Assembly (NCBI RefSeq): GCF_018736045.1 | Contig: NZ_CP076132.1 | Span: forward strand, 1,721,501 to 1,785,500 | Direction: 5' to 3' | Length of the DNA stretch: 64,000 nucleotides | Source: Flammeovirga yaeyamensis | GTDB lineage: Bacteria; Bacteroidota; Bacteroidia; Cytophagales; Flammeovirgaceae | Shown: positions 28,631 through 37,036 of the stretch, piece by piece | Layout: the number at the start of each line of letters is the position of its first letter | How positions within the stretch are numbered: position 1 is the stretch's first letter | The notes under the pieces: model-generated | Told to the model about the DNA's origin: nothing | Databases searched by the model: none | Seen by the model: only the letters and a program-made list of their open reading frames with translations | Position numbers and translations under genes: made by a program

Positions 28631-30034
28631 ATGAAAAAATTGAATTTTAATTCGGTTGCTAAAGCAATAATTGGCTTGGCATTATCAGGGTTGATTTATA
28701 GCTGTGGATCATCAAAAACTTCTTCGGAAACACAAAGTGATGTGACTGAGGAGACTTCATCAACGAAACAGTTGGACATCGAAAAACCACAGTTAACTTT
28801 CGGTTTCATCAAATTAACTGATATGGCTCCTTTAGCCATTGCTAAGGAACTAGGTTACTTCGAAGACGAAGGATTGTTTGTGACTATCGAAGCACAATCT
28901 AACTGGAAAAACGTATTGGACCGAGTGATCGATGGTCAGTTAGATGGTTCGCACATGTTAGCAGGTCAGCCAATTGCTGCAGGAGCAGGATTTGGTCGTC
29001 AAGCTGAGTTAGTGACTTCATTCTCAATGGACTTGAACGGTAATGGTATTACAGTATCGAACGACGTTTGGGCGAAGATGAAGCCAAATGTACCAAAAGA
29101 CGAAAATGGTAAGCCGATTCACCCAATCAAAGCAGACGCATTGGTTCCGGTAATCAAAGAATATAAAAATGATGGTAAAGCGTTTAAAATGGGTATGGTA
29201 TTCCCAGTATCAACGCACAACTATGAGATCCGTTACTGGTTAGCAGCAGCAGGTGTGAATCCAGGTTTTTATACTAAGGAAAACATCCAAGGTCAAGTAG
29301 ATGCAGACGTATTATTATCTGTAACTCCTCCACCACAAATGCCTGCTACTTTAGAGGCAGGTACGATCTACGGTTACTGTGTAGGTGAGCCTTGGAACCA
29401 ACAAGCGGTATTTAAAGGAATTGGTGTTCCAGTAACTACAAACTACGATATCTGGAAAAACAACCCTGAAAAAGTATTCGTAATGACGAAAGAATTCACT
29501 GAGAAATATCCTAATACATCTGTAGCTGTTACTAAAGCTTTAATCCGTGCAGGTAAGTGGTTAGACGAGCCAGGAAACAGAGCGAAAGCAGTGGGTATCT
29601 TATCTATGCCAGAGTACGTTGGTGCTGACTCTGTAGTTATTGCCAACTCTATGACAGGTACTTTCGAATTCGAAAAAGGCGACAAGCGTTCTATGCCTGA
29701 CTTTAACGTGTTCTTCCGTCATAATGCAACGTATCCTTTCTATTCTGATGGTGTGTGGTTCTTAACTCAAATGAGAAGATGGGGACAAATTCCTACAGCG
29801 AAATCAAAAGGTTGGTACGACGAAACGATCAAGAAGATTTACCGTCCAGATATCTGGAACCAAGCTGCGAAATTGTTAGTAGAAGAAGGTCACTTATCCG
29901 CTTCAGATATTCCTGAAACTGATGGTTACAAAGCACCTACTAAAGACTTTATCGATGGTGTTTCTTATGATGGTAAAGATCCTATCGGGTACATCAATAG
30001 CTTCCAAATTGGTAACAAAGACGAAGCAATGTAA
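28631..30034 (+). CDS. nrtA: Nitrate-type ABC transporter substrate-binding lipoprotein (NrtA/CmpA family)
   Basis: 467 residues. Lipoprotein signal with SGLIYSC (Cys 25), a Ser/Thr-rich linker, then a binding fold typical of NrtA/Cmp[51 protein letters not shown], and the conserved [30 protein letters not shown]. The size and the aromatic/acidic pattern match nitrate or bicarbonate binders rather than the shorter sulfonate and taurine binders. Within the cluster nitrate is the best guess, because of the neighbouring PilJ/nitrate-sensor-like protein; bicarbonate or nitrite remain possible. Confidence 0.85.
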   Translation: MKKLNFNSVAKAIIGLALSGLIYSCGSSKTSSETQSDVTEETSSTKQLDIEKPQLTFGFIKLTDMAPLAIAKELGYFEDEGLFVTIEAQSNWKNVLDRVIDGQLDGSHMLAGQPIAAGAGFGRQAELVTSFSMDLNGNGITVSNDVWAKMKPNVPKDENGKPIHPIKADALVPVIKEYKNDGKAFKMGMVFPVSTHNYEIRYWLAAAGVNPGFYTKENIQGQVDADVLLSVTPPPQMPATLEAGTIYGYCVGEPWNQQAVFKGIGVPVTTNYDIWKNNPEKVFVMTKEFTEKYPNTSVAVTKALIRAGKWLDEPGNRAKAVGILSMPEYVGADSVVIANSMTGTFEFEKGDKRSMPDFNVFFRHNATYPFYSDGVWFLTQMRRWGQIPTAKSKGWYDETIKKIYRPDIWNQAAKLLVEEGHLSASDIPETDGYKAPTKDFIDGVSYDGKDPIGYINSFQIGNKDEAM

Positions 30035-30067
30035 AATAAAAATTTTGTATGATTTTGCAGGATGACT

Positions 30068-30098
30068 TGTACGGACGTTGCATTGCAACGTCCGTACA
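30068..30098. repeat. Long perfect hairpin between the binding-protein and permease genes
   Basis: A 14-bp perfect stem (30068-30081 with 30085-30098; arms start TGTACGGACG and end CGTCCGTACA) with a 3-base loop. It is much more GC-rich than its surroundings and is not followed by a T-run. It resembles REP-type intergenic palindromes and should stabilise the 3' end of the upstream message. Confidence 0.8.
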
Positions 30099-30236
30099 GG
30101 ACATCTCTTGAACATCAAATTGATGATCAGATGGCAAGAGTAACATACAAGAACCTTATTAAATAAAGTAGTTTCAAATACAAACAAAGTTCTCAATATA
30201 ACATCAATTACTTAGGCACTTAAACGATCAACAGTC

Positions 30237-31328
30237 ATGAAAGAGAAAATTTTACAACTAACAGGTATCCAGGCATTTTTAGCACCTTGGATGAATATCT
30301 TCAAAGGAGAAGAGACTAAGAAAAACGTCAATATTTTATTAAGATCTTATATATTCCCTCTATTATCTATTCTATTATTTATTTTAGTTTGGCACTCTGG
30401 TGCAACTTACCTTTACAACAAGGAAGCTACAGCTAAAATAGAAAAAGCAAGAACAGAAAGAGGAGAAGCAGCTGCATTAGAGATGCAAAATTGTATCTTC
30501 TCAGGAGATGTAAGCTGTCAGCCAAACACATTACCTTCCCCAGCAAAAGTTTGGGATGCTTACCTTTCTTTATTAGCAGATCACAGAATTATTTCTGGTA
30601 AGAAAGAAGCTTTCGAAAAGAAAGTTGCAAAGACAAATGCTAAACGTGTAGCAGAAGGAAAGGCAGCAATTACTTATACAGGTCGTCCATCTTTCGTCGA
30701 CCAAATTGGTACAAGTTTAAAAACAGTATTTGCAGGATTTTTATTAGCAGCATTAATCGCTATTCCAATCGGTATCATTATCGGTTTATCCCCAACATTA
30801 AGAACGTCGATGAACTGGTTGATTCAAATTTTGAAGCCCGTATCTCCCGTAGTTTGGTTGTTATTGGTATTCATGATTGTGAAAACATTAATGTCTGATT
30901 CAGATATGGATAAATCGTTTATGATTTCATTTATCTCAGTAGGTTTATGTTCGATGTGGGCAACGCTTGTCAACACTTCGATGGGAGTTTCTACAGTAGA
31001 TAAAGACTTTGTAAATGTAGCTAGAGTATTAAAATTAAGCATCGGTCAAAATATATTCAAAGTTGTTTTACCATCATCTTTACCTATGATTTTTACAGGT
31101 TTAAGAATTACACTTTCAGTAGCTTGGATGGTATTGATTGCGATTGAATTATTAGCACAATCTCCAGGATTAGGATCATTTGTATGGGAAGAATTCCAAA
31201 ATGGTGCAAACGACTCGAATGCGAAAATCATTGTAGCCATGTTCGTTATTGGTTTGATTGGTTTCATGTTGGATAGAATCATGATGGTGATTCAGAAGAT
31301 GATGTCATTCAACAAGGAGGTAGCTTAA
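30237..31328 (+). CDS. nrtB: Nitrate-type ABC transporter permease (NrtB family)
   Basis: 363 residues. One helix near residues 33-55 is followed by a periplasmic segment of about 100 residues that is longer than in typical NrtB. The BPD_transp_1 core begins at about residue 150: SLKTVFAGFLLAALIAIPIGIIIG, WLIQILKPVSPVVWLLLVFMIV, then the cytoplasmic EAA-type loop (DKDFVNVARVLKLSIGQNIFKVVLPSSLPMIFTGLRI). It forms the inner-membrane channel and pairs with the two ATPases encoded next. Confidence 0.88.
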   Translation: MKEKILQLTGIQAFLAPWMNIFKGEETKKNVNILLRSYIFPLLSILLFILVWHSGATYLYNKEATAKIEKARTERGEAAALEMQNCIFSGDVSCQPNTLPSPAKVWDAYLSLLADHRIISGKKEAFEKKVAKTNAKRVAEGKAAITYTGRPSFVDQIGTSLKTVFAGFLLAALIAIPIGIIIGLSPTLRTSMNWLIQILKPVSPVVWLLLVFMIVKTLMSDSDMDKSFMISFISVGLCSMWATLVNTSMGVSTVDKDFVNVARVLKLSIGQNIFKVVLPSSLPMIFTGLRITLSVAWMVLIAIELLAQSPGLGSFVWEEFQNGANDSNAKIIVAMFVIGLIGFMLDRIMMVIQKMMSFNKEVA

Positions 31329-31380
31329 TCACTACCTCAGTATTTGATGTACACAGAAACAAAATCAAAAAATTAGAATT

Positions 31381-32265
31381 ATGGCCTATTTAGAATTAAG
31401 AAATGTAAGTAAGTCGTTCGGTACTGGTAAAGACCGAGTGGAAGTACTAAGCAATATAAATTTAAAAGTTGAAGAGGGTGAGTTTTTAGCGATTGTTGGA
31501 TTTACCGGTAGTGGTAAAACGACGCTAATCAACCTGATCAATGGATTGGAGTTTCCTGATGAAGGAGAGGTTTTATTACAGGGCAAACCAATTACGGGTC
31601 CTGGTCCGGATAGAGGAGTGGTTTTCCAAAATTACTCTCTGTTGCCTTGGTTAACCGTTCGTCAGAATGTAAAACTAGCGGTAGACGAGGTGTTTCCTGA
31701 TAAGTCTAAAACAGAGAAAGACGCTTTAATTGTAAAGTATGTAGAGATGGTACACCTTTCTCATGCGATTGATAAAAAGCCAGCGGAATTATCAGGTGGT
31801 ATGCGTCAAAGAGTATCGGTAGCGAGAGCTTTGGCGATGAGTCCAAAAATGTTATTAATGGACGAGCCATTATCCGCTTTGGATGCTTTAACACGTGGTA
31901 CGCTTCAAGAAGAGATTGTCAATATTTGGAGTGAAGATAAAAAGACATGTTTGTTGATTACTAATGATGTAGATGAAGGGATTGTGATGGCGGACAGAAT
32001 TATTCCATTAAACCCAGGTCCAAAAGCATCATTAGGTCCAGACTTTAAAGTGAACCTTCCTAGACCTAGAGTGATTGCCGAAATCAACAAGTTGGAAGAG
32101 TACAAGCACTTGAGAAATGAAGTCTTGGAATACCTAATTGAGGTAGGGGCATCAAGAAAATCTGAGGAATCGAGTAGCTACGAATTACCTGATTTGAAAC
32201 CAGTAATGCCGGGTCGAATCAAATGGGGTATTCGTAAGAAAAAAGACAAACAAAAATTCTTCTAA
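31381..32265 (+). CDS. nrtC: Nitrate-type ABC transporter ATP-binding subunit 1 (NrtC/D family)
   Basis: 294 residues with Walker [11 protein letters not shown]-loop FQNYSLLPW, signature LSGGMRQRV (L137-M141) and Walker [12 protein letters not shown]. The H-loop reads ITNDVDEG, with Asn195 where nearly all ABC ATPases have His. It lacks the extra C-terminal binding-protein-like domain of cyanobacterial NrtC and ends in a short basic tail. It probably forms a heterodimer with the ATPase encoded 52 bases downstream. Confidence 0.88.
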   Translation: MAYLELRNVSKSFGTGKDRVEVLSNINLKVEEGEFLAIVGFTGSGKTTLINLINGLEFPDEGEVLLQGKPITGPGPDRGVVFQNYSLLPWLTVRQNVKLAVDEVFPDKSKTEKDALIVKYVEMVHLSHAIDKKPAELSGGMRQRVSVARALAMSPKMLLMDEPLSALDALTRGTLQEEIVNIWSEDKKTCLLITNDVDEGIVMADRIIPLNPGPKASLGPDFKVNLPRPRVIAEINKLEEYKHLRNEVLEYLIEVGASRKSEESSSYELPDLKPVMPGRIKWGIRKKKDKQKFF

Positions 32266-32317
32266 CCAACAAATCATTTGATCAACTACTAAGTCAACAT
32301 CAATAAAACGTCATCTC

Positions 32318-33166
32318 ATGAATCAAAATATTGTAAATCCAATCGTAGGTGTTACTAAAGACATCATCAACCCACAAAAAAATATTGTGGAAGATACAAG
32401 ACCTGATATGTTAGTGTGTAAGGATATTGCTAAAATATACCCTACACCAAAAGGTGATTACACAGTATTATCAGATCTTCAATTAACAGTAAAAAAAGGA
32501 GAGTTTATCTCTGTTATTGGTCACTCAGGTTGTGGTAAGTCTACATTATTAACCATGATTGCTGGTTTGAACGATATCAGTAAAGGTCATGTTTATGTAG
32601 ACGGAGAAGAGGTGAGAGAGGCAGGGCCGGATAGAGCGGTAGTGTTCCAATCGCCTAGTTTATTTCCTTGGATGACTGCTTTACAAAACGTAATGATTGG
32701 TGTGAAGCAAGTGTTCCCTCATGCAACAAAAAAACAAAAACAAGATATCTGTAAGTATTACTTAGACAAAGTAGGTTTGGGTAATGATTTTAATAAAAGA
32801 GCCTCAGAACTTTCTCAAGGTATGCAACAAAGGGTAGGTATTGCTAGAGCCTTCGCCTTAAAGCCAAAAGTACTTTTATTGGATGAACCTTTTGGTATGT
32901 TGGATTCCTTAACTAGAGGTGAGCTTCAAGATGTATTACTTGAAGTATGGCAAAAAGAACAAATTACTGCTATTATGATTACTCACGATGTTGATGAGTC
33001 AATCTTCCTAGCCGACAGAGTCATTATGATGACTAGTGGTCCATTCGCAAAAATTGGTGATGAATTAGCGATTCCATTTGAACGTCCTAGAAACCGTAAG
33101 GACATTTTGGAACATCCTGACTATTACCAATACAGAGGATATTTAATGGATTTCTTGAATCATTAA
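32318..33166 (+). CDS. nrtD: Nitrate-type ABC transporter ATP-binding subunit 2 (NrtD family)
   Basis: 282 residues with Walker A GHSGCGKST, Q-loop FQSPSLFPWMTALQNV, Walker B LLLDEPFGMLD and the normal H-loop ITHDVDES (His223). The signature reads LSQGMQQRV, with Gln167 for the usual Gly. An N-terminal extension of about 30 residues precedes the ABC domain. Energises the importer together with the preceding ATPase. Confidence 0.9.
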   Translation: MNQNIVNPIVGVTKDIINPQKNIVEDTRPDMLVCKDIAKIYPTPKGDYTVLSDLQLTVKKGEFISVIGHSGCGKSTLLTMIAGLNDISKGHVYVDGEEVREAGPDRAVVFQSPSLFPWMTALQNVMIGVKQVFPHATKKQKQDICKYYLDKVGLGNDFNKRASELSQGMQQRVGIARAFALKPKVLLLDEPFGMLDSLTRGELQDVLLEVWQKEQITAIMITHDVDESIFLADRVIMMTSGPFAKIGDELAIPFERPRNRKDILEHPDYYQYRGYLMDFLNH

Positions 33167-33221
33167 TCTTTGTCACTAACAAGCAAACTCAAACTAAAGT
33201 CATACGACAAATCATTCTCTT

Positions 33222-34877
33222 ATGAACTATCAAAAAAGTCCGAAAAAACGGTTAACTACCTCTTACGTAATTGCGCTATCTCTCATTGCATTACTAAGTA
33301 TCGCATCTCAGGTAGTTATTAGAACTGTATTAGCTAAACAGGAAAAAGATGCCAGGGTAATTAACATTTCTGGTCGACAAAGGATGTTGTCTCAGAAAAT
33401 TAGTAAAATGGCATTACAGCTTGAAACAGCCAAGAGTGAAAGTCAGTTTGCAGAATTGAAATCAGAATTCATCGAAGTCATTGAATTGTGGTCATCTTCT
33501 CATCATGGCTTAAAAGAAAGGTCTGAAGAAATGGATCTTCAGGGTGAAAATTCTGAAACTGTGACAAAAATGTTCGAAGGAATTGCCGTAAACTATGAAA
33601 GTATCTTTGATGCATCGAACAAGATATTAGAATTTGAATCGCCAGATGGAATTGAAGAATATGTGAATATCATACTTCAGAATGAAGCCTCATTTTTACG
33701 TCAGATGAATGTGATTACGTTCCAATACGATCATGAATCGACAAGTAGAATTAAGGAAGTAGAAAATATAGAAACCATTCTACTAGCTATCACATTGATT
33801 TCGATCTTATTGGAAGCCTTCTTTATCTTCCGTCCAGCTGTTGCTGCCATTGATAAATTCTTGAATGAAACTATGCAGAGAGGCTTGGCACTTAAAGAAG
33901 CACATCAAAGTTTATTGACTTCTAACTTAGAAAAAGAAACAGTAGAGAAAGAACTCTTTGAACAACTGCAGATGAATCACAATATGCAGTTGAGTTACAA
34001 TAAAGATCTTGAAGATAAAATCGAAGAAAGAACTAGAGAAATTGAAGATCAAAAAGAAGAAATTCTTCAGCAAAGTAATGAGCTATTAGAGCAGAATGAA
34101 GTAGTTTCTAAAGTAAATAAGAAACTAACGGATAGTATCAGTTATGCTAAGAAATTGCAGCAATCGATCTTCAGTAAACGTGAAGATATTTTAGAGCAAT
34201 TTGTGGATGGATTTATCATCGATAAACCAAGAGATATTATTTCTGGGGATTTCTATTGGTACTACAGTAAAGACGACATTAGATTTATTGTTGTTGCAGA
34301 TTGTACAGGACATGGTGTTTCTGCTGCATTTATGACTATCATTGGTAATCTTTTATTAAACGATATCGTGGTGAATCAAAAAGTAGTTTCACCAAAAGAA
34401 ATATTAAATTTCTTGGATATGGAGCTTTATGCCCTTATGAATCTAAAAAATGTCGAGAAGATTTCTGATGGTATGGATATCGGTTTAGTAACTATCAATT
34501 CTGAAAAAAGAGAAATCGAATTTGTTGGAGCAAAACGTCCATTGTACGTGGCTTCAGGAAACGAAGATGTAAAGAAAATAGAAGGATCTAAATCAACAAT
34601 TGGATACCATACAAAAGACACTAAAAAGGAGTTCGAACCCACACTTCTAACGTATCAAAAGGGTGATCGACTTTATCTTGTGACTGATGGATTCCAAGAT
34701 CAATTTGGTGGAAACAACGAAAGTAAATTCCTTCAAAAAAGATTTATAGATGCTCTAAATCGAACAAATGGATTCGATATGATCAAACAGAAAAAAGTGC
34801 TCGAAGGAGTGTTTGATAAGTGGAAGGGAAGCAATGAGCAGACGGATGATGTTTTGGTCTTAGGAGTGGAGCTTTAA
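33222..34877 (+). CDS. Membrane SpoIIE-type phosphatase with PilJ/nitrate-sensor-like periplasmic domain
   Basis: 551 residues. Helix 1 is at about 14-36. The periplasmic domain covers 37-185 and carries the PilJ/NarX-like motif VINISGRQRMLSQKI (46-60) and a second block FLRQMNVITFQYD. Helix 2 is at about 186-205. A coiled coil (about 225-305, DKIEERTREIEDQKEEIL) leads to a PP2C/SpoIIE phosphatase domain. Metal-site aspartates are visible in SGDFYW (D343), VVADCTGHG (D360), VTDGFQDQFGG (D489) and EQTDDVLVL (D542). Known for the families: the first motif marks ligand-sensing four-helix bundles including nitrate sensors, and SpoIIE phosphatases act on anti-sigma-factor antagonists. Inference: it reads extracellular nitrate or nitrite and signals by partner switching. 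The gene is last in the nitrate cluster, 55 bases after nrtD. No antagonist or anti-sigma gene is in view. Confidence 0.85.
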   Translation: MNYQKSPKKRLTTSYVIALSLIALLSIASQVVIRTVLAKQEKDARVINISGRQRMLSQKISKMALQLETAKSESQFAELKSEFIEVIELWSSSHHGLKERSEEMDLQGENSETVTKMFEGIAVNYESIFDASNKILEFESPDGIEEYVNIILQNEASFLRQMNVITFQYDHESTSRIKEVENIETILLAITLISILLEAFFIFRPAVAAIDKFLNETMQRGLALKEAHQSLLTSNLEKETVEKELFEQLQMNHNMQLSYNKDLEDKIEERTREIEDQKEEILQQSNELLEQNEVVSKVNKKLTDSISYAKKLQQSIFSKREDILEQFVDGFIIDKPRDIISGDFYWYYSKDDIRFIVVADCTGHGVSAAFMTIIGNLLLNDIVVNQKVVSPKEILNFLDMELYALMNLKNVEKISDGMDIGLVTINSEKREIEFVGAKRPLYVASGNEDVKKIEGSKSTIGYHTKDTKKEFEPTLLTYQKGDRLYLVTDGFQDQFGGNNESKFLQKRFIDALNRTNGFDMIKQKKVLEGVFDKWKGSNEQTDDVLVLGVEL

Positions 34878-34880
34878 TAA

Positions 34881-34951
34881 AGGTAAGAGGTAAGAAGTAA
34901 GAGGGAAGGATTTCTAATATTTTGAGTTAGGAGTTAGGAGTTAGGAGTTAG
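34881..34951 (+). repeat. Heptamer tandem repeats directly after the phosphatase gene
   Basis: The gene ends TAATAA, then four units of AGGTAAG and variants occupy 34881-34908. Four exact units of GAGTTAG follow at 34924-34951. Degenerate 7-base units (TATTACC-like) continue to about 34996. The units contain TAA or TAG, so the arrays put stops in every frame of the plus strand. Related arrays occur at 36.7-37.0, 55.9-56.0 and 63.6 kb. Confidence 0.9.
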
Positions 34952-35032
34952 GAGGGATCCAAATCTATTATTTATTACCTATAACCTATTACTTATAAAA
35001 AATAGTAAATGATTGACGAATAATTGATGTTT

Positions 35033-35064
35033 AAAAAACCTCTCCTTTTGGGAAGAGGTTTTTT
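35033..35064. terminator. Bidirectional terminator
   Basis: An 11-bp stem, AAAAAACCTCT/AGAGGTTTTTT, between the convergent phosphatase and sulfatase genes; A- and T-runs on the two sides let it work in both directions. Confidence 0.9.
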
Positions 35065-35083
35065 CGACATCTAATGTTTCTTA

Positions 35084-36616
35084 TTAATTCTGAGGTTTAC
35101 TTTTCAGCGTTTGCATCACTCCATCTATACTTAGGGATGAACCTTGAACAGGAGGGAATTCTTTAAACGTTTGAAGGAATTTAGCAGTGTATGCCTGAGC
35201 AGGGACGAAAGTCCACATATTATCTGCAAACCATCTAATGTATAATGCAGACTTATAAGATACTTCGTATGGATCGGCTCTTAAGTTAATCAAAATAGGC
35301 CATGATGGTACTTTTCTGTAGGCGGTATTGATTGCACCTTCCATAATGGCAAAATGAAGTTTCCAATCTTTATAACGAAGAGCATTTAAGTTGCCTGCTG
35401 CATCAAAATAGAAGATCTCATTTCTTGGAGCAACATCAGTTGATCCGTTCCAGAAAGGAAGCATGTTGTATCCATCCAAGTGACATTTGAAGTTTTTATC
35501 TCCAGCTGAATATCCTGAAAGCATTTTTTCTTTAACATCACCTACACCTGCTGCAGCTAAAAGAGTAGGCATCATGTCTTCATGAGAATAGATGTTGTTA
35601 TCAATGGTTCCGGGTTTGATTACGCCTGGCCAACGGATAGCACAAGGAACTCTGAAGCCACCTTCCCAAGTGGTCCCTTTTTCTCCAGCAAATGGTGTAG
35701 AACCACCATCAGGCCATGTGAATTTCTCGGCACCATTATCAGTAGAATACATGATGATTGTATTATCGATAATGCCCAATTCTTCTAGTTTCGCTAGTAC
35801 AACACCAATGTTTTTGTCGTGTTCTACCATGCCATCAGGATAAAGACCAATACCAGTTACACCAACTGATTCTTCTTTTAACCTTGTCCAAACGTGCATT
35901 CTTGTAGCACTTAACCAAACAAAGAAGGGTTTCCCAGCATTGTGTGCATTTTCGATAAATTCTAAAGCAGCACCTGTAAATTCATCATCTACAGTTTCCA
36001 TTCTTTTTCTAGTTAAAGGACCAGTATCAGAAATACGTCCATCTGAGTAAGAGTGGATAACACCTCTAGGGCCAAATTTTTTATGGAATTCTTCGTCTTT
36101 AGGATAGTAATACGTTTCAGGTTCTTCTTCAGCATTTAAGTGATAAAGGTTGCCAAAGAACTCGTCGAAACCATGGTTGGTAGGTAAATGTTTATCGCGA
36201 TCACCCAAGTGGTTCTTGCCAAACTGACCTGATGTATAACCAAGTGGTTTCAGTAATTCTGCAATAGTGGGTTGATCATCTTGAATACCTTGTTCAGAAC
36301 CTGGCATACCAATAGTCAATAACCCAGATCTAAATGGATGTTGCCCCAAGATAAAAGCTGCACGACCTGCTGTACATGATTGTTGTGCATACCAATCGGT
36401 AAACATAGCTCCTTCGTTAGCAATACGGTCAATGTTGGGCGTTTGATATCCCATCATACCATGATTGTATTTGCTGATGTTACCCCAACCAACATCATCT
36501 CCCCAAATAACGAGAATATTAGGTTTGTCGGATGAAGATTTCTTTTTCTTTTTTTGAGCAAAAGAAGCAGTGATTGAAAAGGCTAATAGAGTAATAGCCA
36601 AGAGAGAGGTTCTCAT
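35084..36616 (-). CDS. Secreted arylsulfatase-family sulfatase
   Basis: 510 residues with a signal peptide (ending SFA/Q) and a Lys-rich linker. The metal-binding start of the sulfatase fold is NILVIWGDDVGWG (D40, D41). The active-site segment is SCTAGRAAF with Cys81, a CxAxR form of the usual CxPxR motif, so the Cys should be converted to formylglycine by an anaerobic-type maturase. Further family marks are GQFGKNHLGD, YSTDNGAEKFTWPDGG and GFRVPCAIRWPG. Likely role: removal of sulfate from sulfated polysaccharides or other sulfate esters. No sulfatase maturase or sugar locus is adjacent, so the substrate is open. Confidence 0.92.
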   Translation of the reverse strand: MRTSLLAITLLAFSITASFAQKKKKKSSSDKPNILVIWGDDVGWGNISKYNHGMMGYQTPNIDRIANEGAMFTDWYAQQSCTAGRAAFILGQHPFRSGLLTIGMPGSEQGIQDDQPTIAELLKPLGYTSGQFGKNHLGDRDKHLPTNHGFDEFFGNLYHLNAEEEPETYYYPKDEEFHKKFGPRGVIHSYSDGRISDTGPLTRKRMETVDDEFTGAALEFIENAHNAGKPFFVWLSATRMHVWTRLKEESVGVTGIGLYPDGMVEHDKNIGVVLAKLEELGIIDNTIIMYSTDNGAEKFTWPDGGSTPFAGEKGTTWEGGFRVPCAIRWPGVIKPGTIDNNIYSHEDMMPTLLAAAGVGDVKEKMLSGYSAGDKNFKCHLDGYNMLPFWNGSTDVAPRNEIFYFDAAGNLNALRYKDWKLHFAIMEGAINTAYRKVPSWPILINLRADPYEVSYKSALYIRWFADNMWTFVPAQAYTAKFLQTFKEFPPVQGSSLSIDGVMQTLKSKPQN

Positions 36617-36675
36617 GTATGAAAAGTTTAATTGATTATTAATGGAAGTTAATCAATTAGAACGATACGGCAAAA

Positions 36676-36683
36676 CAAAATTA
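36676..36683 (-). promoter_or_regulatory. Candidate sulfatase -7 box at the edge of a repeat array
   Basis: On the minus strand it reads TAATTTTG, a full TAnnTTTG match, 60 bases before the sulfatase ATG. The expected TTTG region falls inside the TAGGTAG heptamer array that begins at 36682. Confidence 0.45.
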
Positions 36684-37036
36684 GGTAGTAGGTAGCAGGT
36701 ATTAGGTAGTAGGTTTGGTTCGCTCCTCTGTTTGTGTATCGAGGGGTTGCACCACCTTTTGGGAGAGTATGAGAAAATGATGTACTATTCTTAAAAATCA
36801 ACTTTAGTGAAAACGATATTTTTTGGAATAAAAATCAAGGGGTTACACCACCTTTCTATTATTGATGATGAAACCCCTTAGTTCCTAAATACAAGGTCGG
36901 GAGACCACTTACGTTTTTAGGTACAAATGTCGCTATCGCTTAACATTTGCACCAGTTTTACTTTTTCCCTCTTACCTCTTACTTATAACGAGCGTTAACT
37001 TTGCTACCTGCTACCTGCTACCTGCTACCTAATCTA
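36682..37036. repeat. Composite intergenic repeat element (copy A) with heptamer arrays at both ends
   Basis: The left end has TAGGTAG/CAGGTAT-type 7-base units (36682-36714). The right end has CTTACCT units (about 36970-36985) and four exact TGCTACC units (37002-37029) plus a diverged one that includes the stop codon of the aldo/keto reductase gene. Between them lies unique-looking sequence, including 36895-36961, which recurs in reverse orientation at 63649-63715; 28 bases (36923-36950 and 63660-63687) are identical. The unit order and the flanking phrase GGTTTGGTTCGCTCCTC also recur inverted at the right edge of the window. No coding sequence is seen inside. Confidence 0.85.

Noticed and set aside
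28631-33166. Sulfonate, taurine or bicarbonate importer instead of nitrate
   Set aside because: Not fully excluded. The large NrtA/CmpA-type binding protein, two ATPase genes and the PilJ/nitrate-sensor-like neighbour favour nitrate; no desulfonation or carboxysome genes are nearby.
34881-34996. Heptamer arrays as CRISPR repeats or telomere-like sequence
   Set aside because: The units are 7 bases, contiguous, without spacers, and found inside a chromosome region; there are no cas genes.
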